A DNA stretch of 43,674 nt from contig QXZU01000065.1 of NCBI GenBank assembly GCA_009886205.1, forward strand, positions 34,553 through 78,226, given 5' to 3'. Shown here piece by piece: positions 33,941 through 42,126 of the stretch. This DNA is from K189A clade bacterium. Lineage in GTDB: Bacteria > Pseudomonadota > Gammaproteobacteria > Pseudomonadales > Azotimanducaceae. The number at the start of each line of letters is the position of its first letter. Position 1 is the stretch's first letter. A program made the position numbers and the translations under genes. Under the pieces are notes generated by a model, which was not told where the DNA came from, searched no databases, and saw only the letters and a program-made list of their open reading frames with translations.

Positions 33941-35621
33941 GATTCGCCTCGGTATCGTTCTGGCCAACTTTTGACGCGCGCTCGCCAACAGGGTGATTGG
34001 GTTCTACTTCCAGATGTTCACCAACATAGATGTCCAGAAAAGCCAGCGCCTGAGCAATTTCCAAGTACAACGCGGCAAGTTCTTTAGACCAAAAATCATC
34101 GCTAGTGGCGGACCTATCAGTAGGCTTGGAGTTGGCTAAAAATTGCAATTGGCTTTCTGACAATTTCATACTCAGATTCTTTGCTGCCAACGCAAGCTTA
34201 TCAAAGCCGAAATTGTCCGCAGAGCAAACCAACATGTATAAGTTATGTTTCACGTCAGAGAAATTACTTAATTTAATGCCCTCTAACTGAAGCGAGCGAT
34301 GACGTAATTCATCAGAAAACCGCTCAAGTAAATTAAACACACCGACAACGCCAATGATCTTGGCAAATTCTGCCAAACGCTCAACAGGCATATTGGCTTC
34401 TAAGTCTTTTTGGTCGTGCATACCCAACACGCGACTTAACGCTGTTAGCAGATCTTTATCCTTGATTGGTTTAGATAAGAATTCGTTAAACCCCGCCTCT
34501 AGGCAGGCTTGCTGATCAGCTGCAGAAACATACGCCGTCAGCGCAATCAGAGGCACTCTTGCGAGCAAACCGGGCAGGTTGCGAATCTCCTTCGCAGCAG
34601 TTATGCCGTCCATATTCGGCATCGCTAAGTCCATTAACACCGCCGCATATGCTTTCTGGCGCACAGCAGTAAGCGCTTCCAAACCATCTGAAGCTAGGTC
34701 TACCGTGTACCCAGCAGCGGTCAAAATCGATTTTAAAACCAAACGATTGGAGGGTGAGTCTTCGACCAACAAAATGCTGCTAACGTCGGGGTCAACCAAA
34801 GACCCGGTGGTGGCGTATGCGCGGAGCGCCTCAGAGGCTGCTCGGTCAGAAACTTGGTTTAACGAGGAGGTGCTGATTGTCGGCGCGTCTACTGGTGCCT
34901 CCACGGTTGCATTGACTGGCAACTTTATAGTCCATTGAATACCCTTGCCAATTTCGCTGGTGGCACCTATGTCGCCCCCGGCAAGACGCATCAACGCTCT
35001 GGCAAGGCATAGGTTCAAATTCAAATCTAAACCATTGGACATGTTCCAATTCAGAGCTTCTCCAGACCACTCATTGAAACTGAATAAATTGTCTAACTCT
35101 GCTTGGGCCAGGCCCAAACTAGTATCCAAAATCTGTACCCCAACCCCGCCTGCGGGGGTTTTACAGACTAGGATATCCACACGCTCGCGGCGACTGAACA
35201 TCACGGCATACTGCAATACAGCGGTGAAGCTCTGTGTAAATTTATCTTCATCAACCACAAACTCTGCTACCGAGGCTTCATTTATGGCCTCTGTATAGCC
35301 CACGACAATTGCAACTTGGCTAGAACGGGGGTCTAGCAAAACTTTATCTACAATAGATTCTATAAGTTGCCCAAGGTCTACCCGTTGATTACTGACGGGC
35401 ATCATTTGATTTTCTATCAAATCTAGGTCACTAACGGTCTGCAACAACGAAATTAAGTGTTGTATTGATAGGTTTGCATGCTGGACTAAAACCTGTTCGA
35501 CCGTACCTTCTGTGGCATTGAGCTTGTCACCCACCAAGGACAAAGTGCCTTGTATGGTATTCAGCGTGGTACGAATGTCGGGTCCGGCCAATGACAGCAA
35601 CTGCGAATGCATTGACTTCAT
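33927..35621 (-). CDS. Degenerate histidine-kinase / receiver / HPT-like signalling protein
   Basis: A 564-residue protein without membrane segments. Residues 11-27 align with a HisKA box, but the phospho-acceptor His is Pro (P14 in GPDIRTTLNTI). The HATPase-like region 80-236 keeps DTSLG (D166) yet has lost both N-box Asn residues (A134, Y138). The receiver is intact: acidic EDS near 287, D331, T362 and K384. A C-terminal domain (411-530) resembles HPT: H459 is retained in VKHNLYMLV, but the usual Lys-Gly is Tyr-Met. So it cannot autophosphorylate but may accept phosphate. The ATG at 35621 overlaps a small upstream ORF by 4 bp. Probably a partner of the following hybrid kinase. Confidence 0.85.
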   Translation of the reverse strand: MKSMHSQLLSLAGPDIRTTLNTIQGTLSLVGDKLNATEGTVEQVLVQHANLSIQHLISLLQTVSDLDLIENQMMPVSNQRVDLGQLIESIVDKVLLDPRSSQVAIVVGYTEAINEASVAEFVVDEDKFTQSFTAVLQYAVMFSRRERVDILVCKTPAGGVGVQILDTSLGLAQAELDNLFSFNEWSGEALNWNMSNGLDLNLNLCLARALMRLAGGDIGATSEIGKGIQWTIKLPVNATVEAPVDAPTISTSSLNQVSDRAASEALRAYATTGSLVDPDVSSILLVEDSPSNRLVLKSILTAAGYTVDLASDGLEALTAVRQKAYAAVLMDLAMPNMDGITAAKEIRNLPGLLARVPLIALTAYVSAADQQACLEAGFNEFLSKPIKDKDLLTALSRVLGMHDQKDLEANMPVERLAEFAKIIGVVGVFNLLERFSDELRHRSLQLEGIKLSNFSDVKHNLYMLVCSADNFGFDKLALAAKNLSMKLSESQLQFLANSKPTDRSATSDDFWSKELAALYLEIAQALAFLDIYVGEHLEVEPNHPVGERASKVGQNDTEANHVQT

Positions 35622-35851
35622 TTTTGGGCACTCAAAACAACACGCCGGGAAACGCAACCTTGGTGCCAAAAAAGCGCTTTGACAGGGTTTTGAACATTAC
35701 GTTTGGGCGCACGGCCAAGATGTCGAAATCGATCAGGATCGAGGGGAAGAATTTGACCTAGAGAGGCGGGCATAGACTGCCGCAGCCGTGTATATCCGGA
35801 CAATTTTTCGTCATTGCCAAACAGAATAGTTGTATCTTTATTTGTGACCAC
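35618..35851 (-). CDS. Small ORF coupled to the degenerate kinase gene, function unknown
   Basis: A 77-codon frame starting with GTG at 35851 and ending in TGA at 35618, which overlaps the next ATG as ATGA. That four-base overlap is typical of real operon genes. The product is basic (many Arg in the second half, RFRHLGRAPKRNV), with no signal peptide or helix span, and I recognise no family. No strong ribosome site precedes the GTG, and later starts (Met at residue 27) are possible. It could also be the leader of the kinase gene. Confidence is limited. Confidence 0.4.
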   Translation of the reverse strand: MVTNKDTTILFGNDEKLSGYTRLRQSMPASLGQILPLDPDRFRHLGRAPKRNVQNPVKALFWHQGCVSRRVVLSAQK

Positions 35852-36114
35852 TTACCGCCCACTCGCAAATGTAAATCGGGCACCCGATGGGGGCACCAAC
35901 GGACAGAATAATCGCTGATCAGCAGGTTGAAGGAGCCAAACGACTGCTATGGGGTATGTTTTGATCGACAGTCGGTAGTTTTTTTACAAAAAAAAACGCC
36001 AATGCATGACGTTTTGTGAACTTTTCAGTAACAAACGAATAGTATTAGGTGCATTATTCCCGACAGACGGGCCACATTCAGAGTTATTGTTAACTATAAG
36101 TTTGTATATCTGAG
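35852..36114. other. 263-bp gap between MBL hydrolase and signalling cluster
   Basis: This A/T-rich stretch carries the minus-strand promoter of the signalling genes and the 3' terminator of the MBL gene (35988-36015). I see no further ORF or repeat in it. Confidence 0.5.
35988..36015 (-). terminator. Rho-independent terminator of the MBL hydrolase gene
   Basis: On the minus strand AAAACGTC pairs with GGCGTTTT (one G-U pair) around the 7-nt loop ATGCATT, followed by further T residues (35992 down to 35988). It lies 100 bp after the MBL gene stop, so it would separate that gene from the kinase cluster. Confidence 0.65.
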
Positions 36115-36972
36115 CTATTCCACAGCTAGCCAATAGCCTCCCTGAGGGTGATGCTTCACATGCCCAGCGGTAGGAGTGGCAAAATGCGTTCCGATGATCA
36201 AAATATCTTCATCGACATAGCGCTCTAGTAAGGATTCTCGGGTTTTCTGCCCCTGCTTTTGATCGAAATCGGCAGACGAACACCAATGGGTTTTAGTCAT
36301 TTGCACTGGGTGATGAATACAATCGCCTGTGATTAAAGCCTCACTACCATTAGCGCTGATATGCACACTCACATGGCCAGGCGTATGCCCTGGCGTTGGC
36401 TGCAACTGCACCTCATCGCAGAGCTTGTGGTCCTCTTCAACCAGATCAACCAGGCCCGCTTCCACCACTGGACGCACAGAATCCGCTAACACCGGCCCAT
36501 AAGTAGATTCATCTTCATTGGCATCCCAATAGGCCCATTCTTTAGCCGCAATGAGGTAGCGTGCGTTAGGAAATGTTGGCACCCATGCGCCGTCCACCAG
36601 CATGGTATTCCAGCCCACATGGTCTACATGTAGGTGGGTGCACAAAACCGTATCAATGCTTTCACGCGGATAGCCGGCAGCCGCCAGATCCTGCAAAAAG
36701 TTGGTTTGCAAATGCGACCAATTGGGAATGTTGCGCTCTTTGTCGTTACCTATGCAGGTGTCAACTAAAATCCGGCGAGTACCGGTGTCTATGACCAATG
36801 CATGGACGCTCATAATCAAATTACCCTGCTCGTCCATGAAGTGGGGTTGCATCCACTCTATGGCCTGACACGCGTCCCGTGTGGCATCGGGCAAAATAAA
36901 GCGTGAGCCGCCCGTTGTTTCCATTTCGATAATACGGGTGATTTTCACATCACCTATTTGCCATTGATTCAT
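36115..36972 (-). CDS. Metallo-beta-lactamase-fold hydrolase
   Basis: A 285-residue MBL-fold hydrolase with a two-metal site. The HxHxDH motif is H113-L-H115-V-D117-H118 (CTHLHVDHVGW), with further metal ligands in TPGHTPGHVSVH (about 193-204), TGDCIHHP and GTHFATPTAGH. It resembles AHL-lactonase and related cytosolic lactonase/esterase proteins; the precise substrate is unclear. GGGGAGCGTT precedes the ATG. Divergent from an acyl-CoA synthetase gene across 161 bp, so a link to acyl or lactone metabolism is possible. Confidence 0.9.
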   Translation of the reverse strand: MNQWQIGDVKITRIIEMETTGGSRFILPDATRDACQAIEWMQPHFMDEQGNLIMSVHALVIDTGTRRILVDTCIGNDKERNIPNWSHLQTNFLQDLAAAGYPRESIDTVLCTHLHVDHVGWNTMLVDGAWVPTFPNARYLIAAKEWAYWDANEDESTYGPVLADSVRPVVEAGLVDLVEEDHKLCDEVQLQPTPGHTPGHVSVHISANGSEALITGDCIHHPVQMTKTHWCSSADFDQKQGQKTRESLLERYVDEDILIIGTHFATPTAGHVKHHPQGGYWLAVE

Positions 36973-37133
36973 AACGCTCCCCTACCTATTTAAACCCGCA
37001 AATTTACAACCAATATAAGCAAAATTCATTGTCTGTAATCAGCAACTCGATATCCCAAGAGACTACTATTTTTGCTATCGTTCTTACATCAGAAAAGTCA
37101 TTAGAAAAATGAAATCCTGCCTGGAGGGGCAAA

Positions 37134-38942
37134 ATGCAACTTATAAAAGACATCTCAACACTGACCCACATACCCGCTCTCTTAAAGCTCAAAAAAGGTA
37201 TGAAACCTCGCCCGTTTGAGGTCATAGACAGCCCAGGGGGGCGACTTGAAGCAAACGCCCAACGCTTCAAAGATCACTCAGCGTTGATATTCGAAGGCCA
37301 GCAACTGACTTGGTCAGAACTTAATACGGTGGCAAATCGCTATGCATCAGCGATGAAGGCAGAGGGTTTGAGCCGCGGCGACAACGTCAGTGTGATGATG
37401 GAGAACCGAGTAGAGTTCCTCGCCTTACTCATGGGCTTGAACAAAATCGGCGTCACCGCAGGTCTGCTAAATACTAACTTGACCGGCAAATCGCTGATCC
37501 ATTGTATTACTGTAACCCAGTCAAAGAAGTGCATTTTTGGCGAAGAGGTCATCGACTCAATGCAAGACGTGCGTACCGAGTTATCGCTAGAACCGGGTCA
37601 AGATTTCTTGTTTATCGCCGACGCAGGCACTCAACCAGCGCCTCAATGGAGTAAGGATTTAGGGCCACTGGCGGCATCTGCCGACGCAGAGGACCCAGCG
37701 GAAACCGCGGCAACAACGTTGGGCGATATAGCCTTTTACATTTACACCTCGGGCACCACCGGACTACCCAAAGCGGCTGTCATTTCCAATAGACGCTACT
37801 TGATAAGCGGCGACATGGCAGGCACAGGCGGACTCAAGTGTAAAACTCAGGACAGAATCTACCTTTGCTTACCGCTTTACCATGCCACTGGCTTGCTGCT
37901 GGGTGTGGGCTCGGCCCTTGCCACAGGTGCCAGTATGTTTGTGCGGCGCAAGTTCTCCGCCAGCAATTTTCTCAACGAAATTCGCCAGCACCGGTGCACG
38001 CATATGATTTATATCGGCGAGCTATGCCGCTACTTAGTCAACTCTGAGGCTAAAGCAGATGACGCAAAGACGCCTCTGCGCAGCATCATGGGCAATGGCC
38101 TACGTCCAGATATTTGGATGGAGTTTAAGGAGCGCTACGGCATTTCGCGGATTTGCGAATTTTATGGCGCATCAGAGGGCAATGTCGCCTTTGCCAACCT
38201 AATGAACAAAGACCTGACTGTAGGTATGACGTCTGCCGAAGTGAGTTTAGTTCAATATGATGTCGATAACGACGAAATCGTCCGCGACAACCAAGGCTTT
38301 TGCATTCCAGTTATGAAAGGCGAAGCCGGCTTGCTGCTCGGTAAAATCACCCCGGACACCGTTTTTGAAGGTTATACCGACGAAGCGGCAACTGAGGGCA
38401 AGGTGTTGCGCGGCGCGCTAGAAAAAGAGGACGCTTGGTTTAATACCGGCGACCTAATGCGCACCGTAGATGTTGGTTACGCTCTTGGCTATGACCACTA
38501 CCAGTTTGTTGACCGAGTGGGCGATACGTTCCGCTGGAAAGCCGAAAACGTCTCCACTAACGAAGTGGGCGAAATCATTAACGCCTTCCCCCAAGTTAAG
38601 TTCTGCAACGTTTATGGCGTAGAAGTGCCCGGGGCAGATGGTCGCGCAGGCATGGTTTCAATCACCCTGAATGATGATGTAAGCGCACTTGATGTAGAGG
38701 CTTTTGCGCAGTTCGCACAGGACGCCTTGCCCAGTTATGCCGTACCGGTTTTTATCCGCATAGATGCTGAGATAGATGTCACCGGCACCTTCAAAATGCT
38801 CAAAGGTGAACTCAGGCAACAAGGCTTCAATATTGACAGCATTGAGGGTCCGGTTTTTGTCATGAAGAGTGGTGAAAAAGCCTATAGCGTTTTAGATAAC
38901 GCCTACCTGCAAAAGATCAACAGCGCCGAAGCGGGCTACTAG
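37134..38942 (+). CDS. FATP-type long-chain acyl-CoA synthetase
   Basis: ANL-superfamily enzyme of 602 residues that activates a fatty or related carboxylic acid with ATP and CoA via an acyl-AMP. The P-loop signature is FYIYTSGTTGLPKAA (from residue 201). FYGASEGNVAFANLMNKD is typical of FATP/SLC27 and FadD6 proteins, and GDLMRTVDVGYALGYDHYQF followed by VDRVGDTFRWKAENVSTNEV ends the A8 loop. GGAGGGGC is a strong ribosome site. Chain length and substrate are unknown; steroid or very-long-chain acids are possible for this branch. Divergent MBL hydrolase suggests a shared route. Confidence 0.93.
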   Translation: MQLIKDISTLTHIPALLKLKKGMKPRPFEVIDSPGGRLEANAQRFKDHSALIFEGQQLTWSELNTVANRYASAMKAEGLSRGDNVSVMMENRVEFLALLMGLNKIGVTAGLLNTNLTGKSLIHCITVTQSKKCIFGEEVIDSMQDVRTELSLEPGQDFLFIADAGTQPAPQWSKDLGPLAASADAEDPAETAATTLGDIAFYIYTSGTTGLPKAAVISNRRYLISGDMAGTGGLKCKTQDRIYLCLPLYHATGLLLGVGSALATGASMFVRRKFSASNFLNEIRQHRCTHMIYIGELCRYLVNSEAKADDAKTPLRSIMGNGLRPDIWMEFKERYGISRICEFYGASEGNVAFANLMNKDLTVGMTSAEVSLVQYDVDNDEIVRDNQGFCIPVMKGEAGLLLGKITPDTVFEGYTDEAATEGKVLRGALEKEDAWFNTGDLMRTVDVGYALGYDHYQFVDRVGDTFRWKAENVSTNEVGEIINAFPQVKFCNVYGVEVPGADGRAGMVSITLNDDVSALDVEAFAQFAQDALPSYAVPVFIRIDAEIDVTGTFKMLKGELRQQGFNIDSIEGPVFVMKSGEKAYSVLDNAYLQKINSAEAGY

Positions 38943-39051
38943 GTCGATTTACGGTAAGTTATAGGGCAAAACAAAAGCCTAAATCACGCGAGCTGAAGCG
39001 GTCATTGTCCTACAGCTCCTATTACCTATGAGAAATAATAACTGGGTGAAA

Positions 39052-39663
39052 ATGGAAAAAGCGGTACTACTGGACCTTGGCGGCGTTGTCTTAGATATAG
39101 ATTTTCACCGGGTGTTTGCTTCGTGGGCAAAAGACAGCGGCGTTGATAAGTCGTTGTTCTATGATCAGTGGTCCTTGGACGACGCCTATAAACAACATGA
39201 AGTGGGCGCGCTGTCTTTTCAGGAATACAGCGCCCATTTGTCTCGCTCTTTAGGCGTAAGTATGTCCGATGCTTGCTGGCAGAAAGGGTGGAACGCTTTA
39301 TGGGTAGGCGTCTATGGGTCTGTCATTGCGCTACTGCCGCAGTTGGCCCAACAATATACGTTATGCGCTTTTAGCAATACCAATGCTACCCATGCGGCAT
39401 CATTCAAGCATCACTTTGGCACTGAGCTTAGCCACTTTGAAACGCTGTACTTATCTCAAGAGGTAGGTCAACGTAAGCCAGATACACAAGCTTTTCTGAC
39501 CGTGTGTGAACGCATGGGTTACGCGCCAAAAGACGTGGTGTTTTTGGACGACTCGCAAGAAAACGTGACAGGTGCCAAAGCCGCTGGATTAGAGGCGTAC
39601 CTCACACGAGGCGATGCTCAGGTGGCCAGCCAACTCAAAACACTGCTCGAACAGCGGGTCTAA
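39052..39663 (+). CDS. HAD-family phosphatase, YihX-like
   Basis: A 203-residue HAD phosphatase. Motif I is LLDLGGVVLDID, with the second Asp replaced by Gly as in YihX. Motif II is AFSNTNATH, and motifs III/IV are QRKPDTQAFLT and VVFLDDSQENVTGA. E. coli YihX releases phosphate from alpha-glucose-1-phosphate, and the pattern DIDFHRVFASWA is strongly similar. I chose the ATG at 39052 because GGGTG precedes it and the fold starts immediately; an ATG at 39028 lacks a site. Overlaps tail-to-tail by 4 bp with the YkgJ-like gene. Confidence 0.87.
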   Translation: MEKAVLLDLGGVVLDIDFHRVFASWAKDSGVDKSLFYDQWSLDDAYKQHEVGALSFQEYSAHLSRSLGVSMSDACWQKGWNALWVGVYGSVIALLPQLAQQYTLCAFSNTNATHAASFKHHFGTELSHFETLYLSQEVGQRKPDTQAFLTVCERMGYAPKDVVFLDDSQENVTGAKAAGLEAYLTRGDAQVASQLKTLLEQRV

Positions 39664-39911
39664 TCAACATCTAGCTCTACTGCCGCAATCAGCTCTAAAG
39701 CTTGCTCTCTAGACTCACCACAAAAAAGCGCTTCTGCTTTAAATTGACCACAAAAACTGGGACGTTCGGGCTGACCAAAAATTGCGCAGGCAAAGTCAGC
39801 TGTGAGATGAATACACGCTATCCCCGCAGGCTTACCATTGGGCATACCGGGCAGCGGCCCAGATATAGACGGGGCAATACAGCACGCCCCGCAACCAGAC
39901 CTACACTGCAT
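39660..39911 (-). CDS. YkgJ-family cysteine cluster protein
   Basis: An 83-residue protein with the zinc/iron-chelating CxxCxxCC pattern CRSGCGACC at its start and further Cys residues (ACIHLTADFACAIFGQP, FCGQFKAEALFCG). It is a short member of the YkgJ/YcgN group, where the Cys residues likely bind a metal. Role unknown. Its stop overlaps the YihX-like stop by 4 bp (convergent). GAGGT lies about 12 bp before the ATG. Confidence 0.85.
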   Translation of the reverse strand: MQCRSGCGACCIAPSISGPLPGMPNGKPAGIACIHLTADFACAIFGQPERPSFCGQFKAEALFCGESREQALELIAAVELDVD

Positions 39912-39941
39912 CTAGCGCGACCTCATAATGAGAGCTGCGAC

Positions 39942-40814
39942 CTAGACATTAAATTTATGCGCAATTGCCGCATAGTTCTCTAGCATGGGTAGCACCACAT
40001 CTGGCTCGGCAGAGGGCAGCGCAAATATTATGCGGTCAAAACCCATCTCCAACAAAGACTCAACAGCCTCTGCATCAGGACCTACACCAAAAATACTGAA
40101 CTGGGGTTCACCACTGCGACCCGCTTCCTGCCACGCATCGCGAGTGCGACCAATACCCTCGGCATAATCTACCGGGCCGTTAGCGCCTTTGCGTTTGTCA
40201 TTTTGATAAATGGGGAACCAACCATCACCGTATTCTGCAATACGCTTGTAGACATATTTAGACGATGCACCTAACAATACCGGTGGACCGCCCGCCTGTA
40301 CTGGTTTGGGGTAGGCCCAAATTTTATCGAAGTCGACAAATTCTCCGTGATACTCTGCCTCCTCCTCGGTCCATATTTCGCGCATCGCTAACATACGTTC
40401 GCGCAATATTTTCCACCTATGTACAAACGGCGTACCGTGATTTTCCATTTCTTCAGCATTCCAGCCAGCGCCAATACCCAGTACCACGCGACCTTTTGAC
40501 AAGTAGTCTAGGCTGGCAACTTGTTTGGCCATCAAAATGGGGTCACGTTCGGTAATCAGCGATATGCCTGTTCCTAATTTCAACTTTTCGGTAACAGCAG
40601 CGGCCATAGAAAGCGCCACAAATGGATCATAGGTATGCCAGTACTCTTGGGGTAACTCATCACCACCGGGCCAAGGGGATTGACGACTCGCTGGGATATG
40701 TGTGTGTTCCGGCAGAAACAGTGACTCAAAACCATGGGCTTCGGCCTCTTTCGCCAATACATCTGGTGCTATTGCGTAGTCTGTCGAAAACATCAGTAGG
40801 CCGAAATCGATCAT
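39942..40814 (-). CDS. LLM-class oxidoreductase, probably F420-dependent
   Basis: A 290-residue luciferase-like TIM barrel. Signatures: FESLFLPEHTHIPASR near the start, KLGTGISLITERDPILMAKQ, GRVVLGIGAGWNAEEMENHG and PPVLLGASSKYVYKRIAEYG. It resembles F420-dependent LLM oxidoreductases of the TIGR03619 type. Whether this organism has F420 is not shown. A strong GAGGGGATTTATC precedes the ATG. A perfect inverted repeat lies 88-109 bp upstream of the start. It is 30 bp from the YkgJ-like gene on the same strand. Confidence 0.9.
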   Translation of the reverse strand: MIDFGLLMFSTDYAIAPDVLAKEAEAHGFESLFLPEHTHIPASRQSPWPGGDELPQEYWHTYDPFVALSMAAAVTEKLKLGTGISLITERDPILMAKQVASLDYLSKGRVVLGIGAGWNAEEMENHGTPFVHRWKILRERMLAMREIWTEEEAEYHGEFVDFDKIWAYPKPVQAGGPPVLLGASSKYVYKRIAEYGDGWFPIYQNDKRKGANGPVDYAEGIGRTRDAWQEAGRSGEPQFSIFGVGPDAEAVESLLEMGFDRIIFALPSAEPDVVLPMLENYAAIAHKFNV

Positions 40815-40901
40815 GATAAATCCCCTCTTTTAATTTATTTACTTTGCGTCGGGTAATGTGTCCCCTCTGCGCGGAGCACAACCTAAGCCTGAATAAATCA
40901 T

Positions 40902-40923
40902 GACTTAAGTCACAGCTTAAGTC
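40902..40923. promoter_or_regulatory. Inverted repeat upstream of an LLM oxidoreductase gene
   Basis: GACTTAAG (40902-40909) and CTTAAGTC (40916-40923) are perfect 8-bp arms with a 6-bp spacer. It is about 90 bp upstream of the LLM start and is followed by TTGTTTT on the plus strand. Both an operator and a hairpin role are possible; no plus-strand gene precedes it. Confidence 0.45.
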
Positions 40924-41097
40924 TTGTTTTCCAGCAATCGTAATCGCACCATCAAACCAAAACGAGCGAAGGCAGTACTTTCAAGAACTTTTATTGGCAG
41001 GGGGCTTCGTGCCCAATATCAACAAGCGAGGCCTAGGGCACGCGTAAACGATGAGGCGATAAGCGAGGAGAGTGCGTTAGGTTCAAGGGCGAGCTAA

Positions 41098-41829
41098 CTA
41101 CAGCGCGTTTTCTAACCAATCCATATGCAAATCAATTTTGGCAATATAACGCGCCGCAGCAGGGCCGGGCGTGGTGTTGAAACCCACGTTATAGGCTGAC
41201 AGCGCACAGTTGAAATTGCCGGTGCAGCGATCTACCAAATGGCGCAAAACCTGGGCACCGCAGTAGACATTTTGTTCCGGATCTTTGAGATTAGTCGCAC
41301 CACAGAAACTGGCCCAGTAATCTGGCCTGACTTGCGTAGGCCCTACAGCGCCCACATGAGACACAACATACTTGCGGAATGAACTTTCAGTAAGCACAAG
41401 ACTCGCAATCAGTTCTGGGCTCAGCTTTTGTCTTTCTGCCGCTTCCAATATCCAAGCGGAAAACTCATTTGCTAAACCCTGGTCAATACCAAAACCAAGA
41501 CTCATACGTTGGCCAAATAAACTTACTTGAGCAGGATATGGGGTTCGGCCCTGAACCGGTTTGGCAATGACTATGGTCTTGCTGGTTATGCCATCCTGCT
41601 GGACATTTAACACATCAGATCCGGCATCAATTAATACGAGCAGGGATGTGACCAACGCCAGAGTGAACGAAGAAAATGACAGTTTCCGATAGACCGATAG
41701 AGCGCCCCAGCGTAGTGCAAATTTGTAGCGCGCTTGCTGACTGATCGAAAATGTCAAAGCAAAAAGAACACCTAGCAAAACCAGTAAGGTAGCTACTGAA
41801 TCGACAAATTTGTCAAAAAGTTCCCGCAT
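41098..41829 (-). CDS. Membrane-anchored lytic transglycosylase (SLT domain)
   Basis: A 243-residue protein with two N-terminal hydrophobic segments (about 10-30 and 52-68), then a periplasmic part of about 170 residues. The SLT domain has the catalytic Glu E148 in SLVLTESSFRKYVVSHVGAV, then GPTQVRPDYW and NCALSAYNVGFN. Such enzymes cut peptidoglycan glycan strands to give 1,6-anhydroMurNAc. Having two helices instead of a lipobox or signal peptide is less common for the class. GGGGGCGAGAG precedes the ATG. No partner genes are adjacent. Confidence 0.88.
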   Translation of the reverse strand: MRELFDKFVDSVATLLVLLGVLFALTFSISQQARYKFALRWGALSVYRKLSFSSFTLALVTSLLVLIDAGSDVLNVQQDGITSKTIVIAKPVQGRTPYPAQVSLFGQRMSLGFGIDQGLANEFSAWILEAAERQKLSPELIASLVLTESSFRKYVVSHVGAVGPTQVRPDYWASFCGATNLKDPEQNVYCGAQVLRHLVDRCTGNFNCALSAYNVGFNTTPGPAAARYIAKIDLHMDWLENAL

Positions 41830-42012
41830 CTCTCGCCCCCTCTTCCCAAAATCTAGCCTGCGAGTTGTGAGCTATCCCTCTCAAGCAAGCGGCGAAGGAC
41901 GCGTGACAACAACATTATCAGCGCCATCAAAGGTAACGCGCCGACCACCATATGTACACAAATAATGGAAAGAAAATTGAGCTTACTTTTCCACTAAAAA
42001 TTCGCCGAGCAA

Positions 42013-42051
42013 AAAAAAGGCTCTTAGTTAAGCAACTAAAAGCCCTTTTTT
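42013..42051. terminator. Bidirectional Rho-independent terminator
   Basis: Near-complementary arms (AAGGCTCTTAGTT and AACTAAAAGCCCTT) enclose a 4-nt loop AAGC at 42030-42033. The stem has an A run on its left and a T run on its right, so it can stop transcription on both strands. It mainly serves the LLM gene ending at 42127. Confidence 0.9.
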
Positions 42052-42126
42052 GCTGGGATTTAGGGATATTTTGGCAACATTTCAGCTAGCGATTATCTCT
42101 AGCTTATTGTTTTTTCAGCTATAGCT

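Noticed and set aside
37004-37270. Minus-strand 88-codon frame overlapping the acyl-CoA synthetase start
   Set aside because: It overlaps the well-supported plus-strand gene and its promoter region, and shows no family motif.
40995-41020. Hairpin GGGGC-TTCGT-GCCC in the gap upstream of an LLM gene
   Set aside because: A short stem without a T run or nearby gene end; likely chance.
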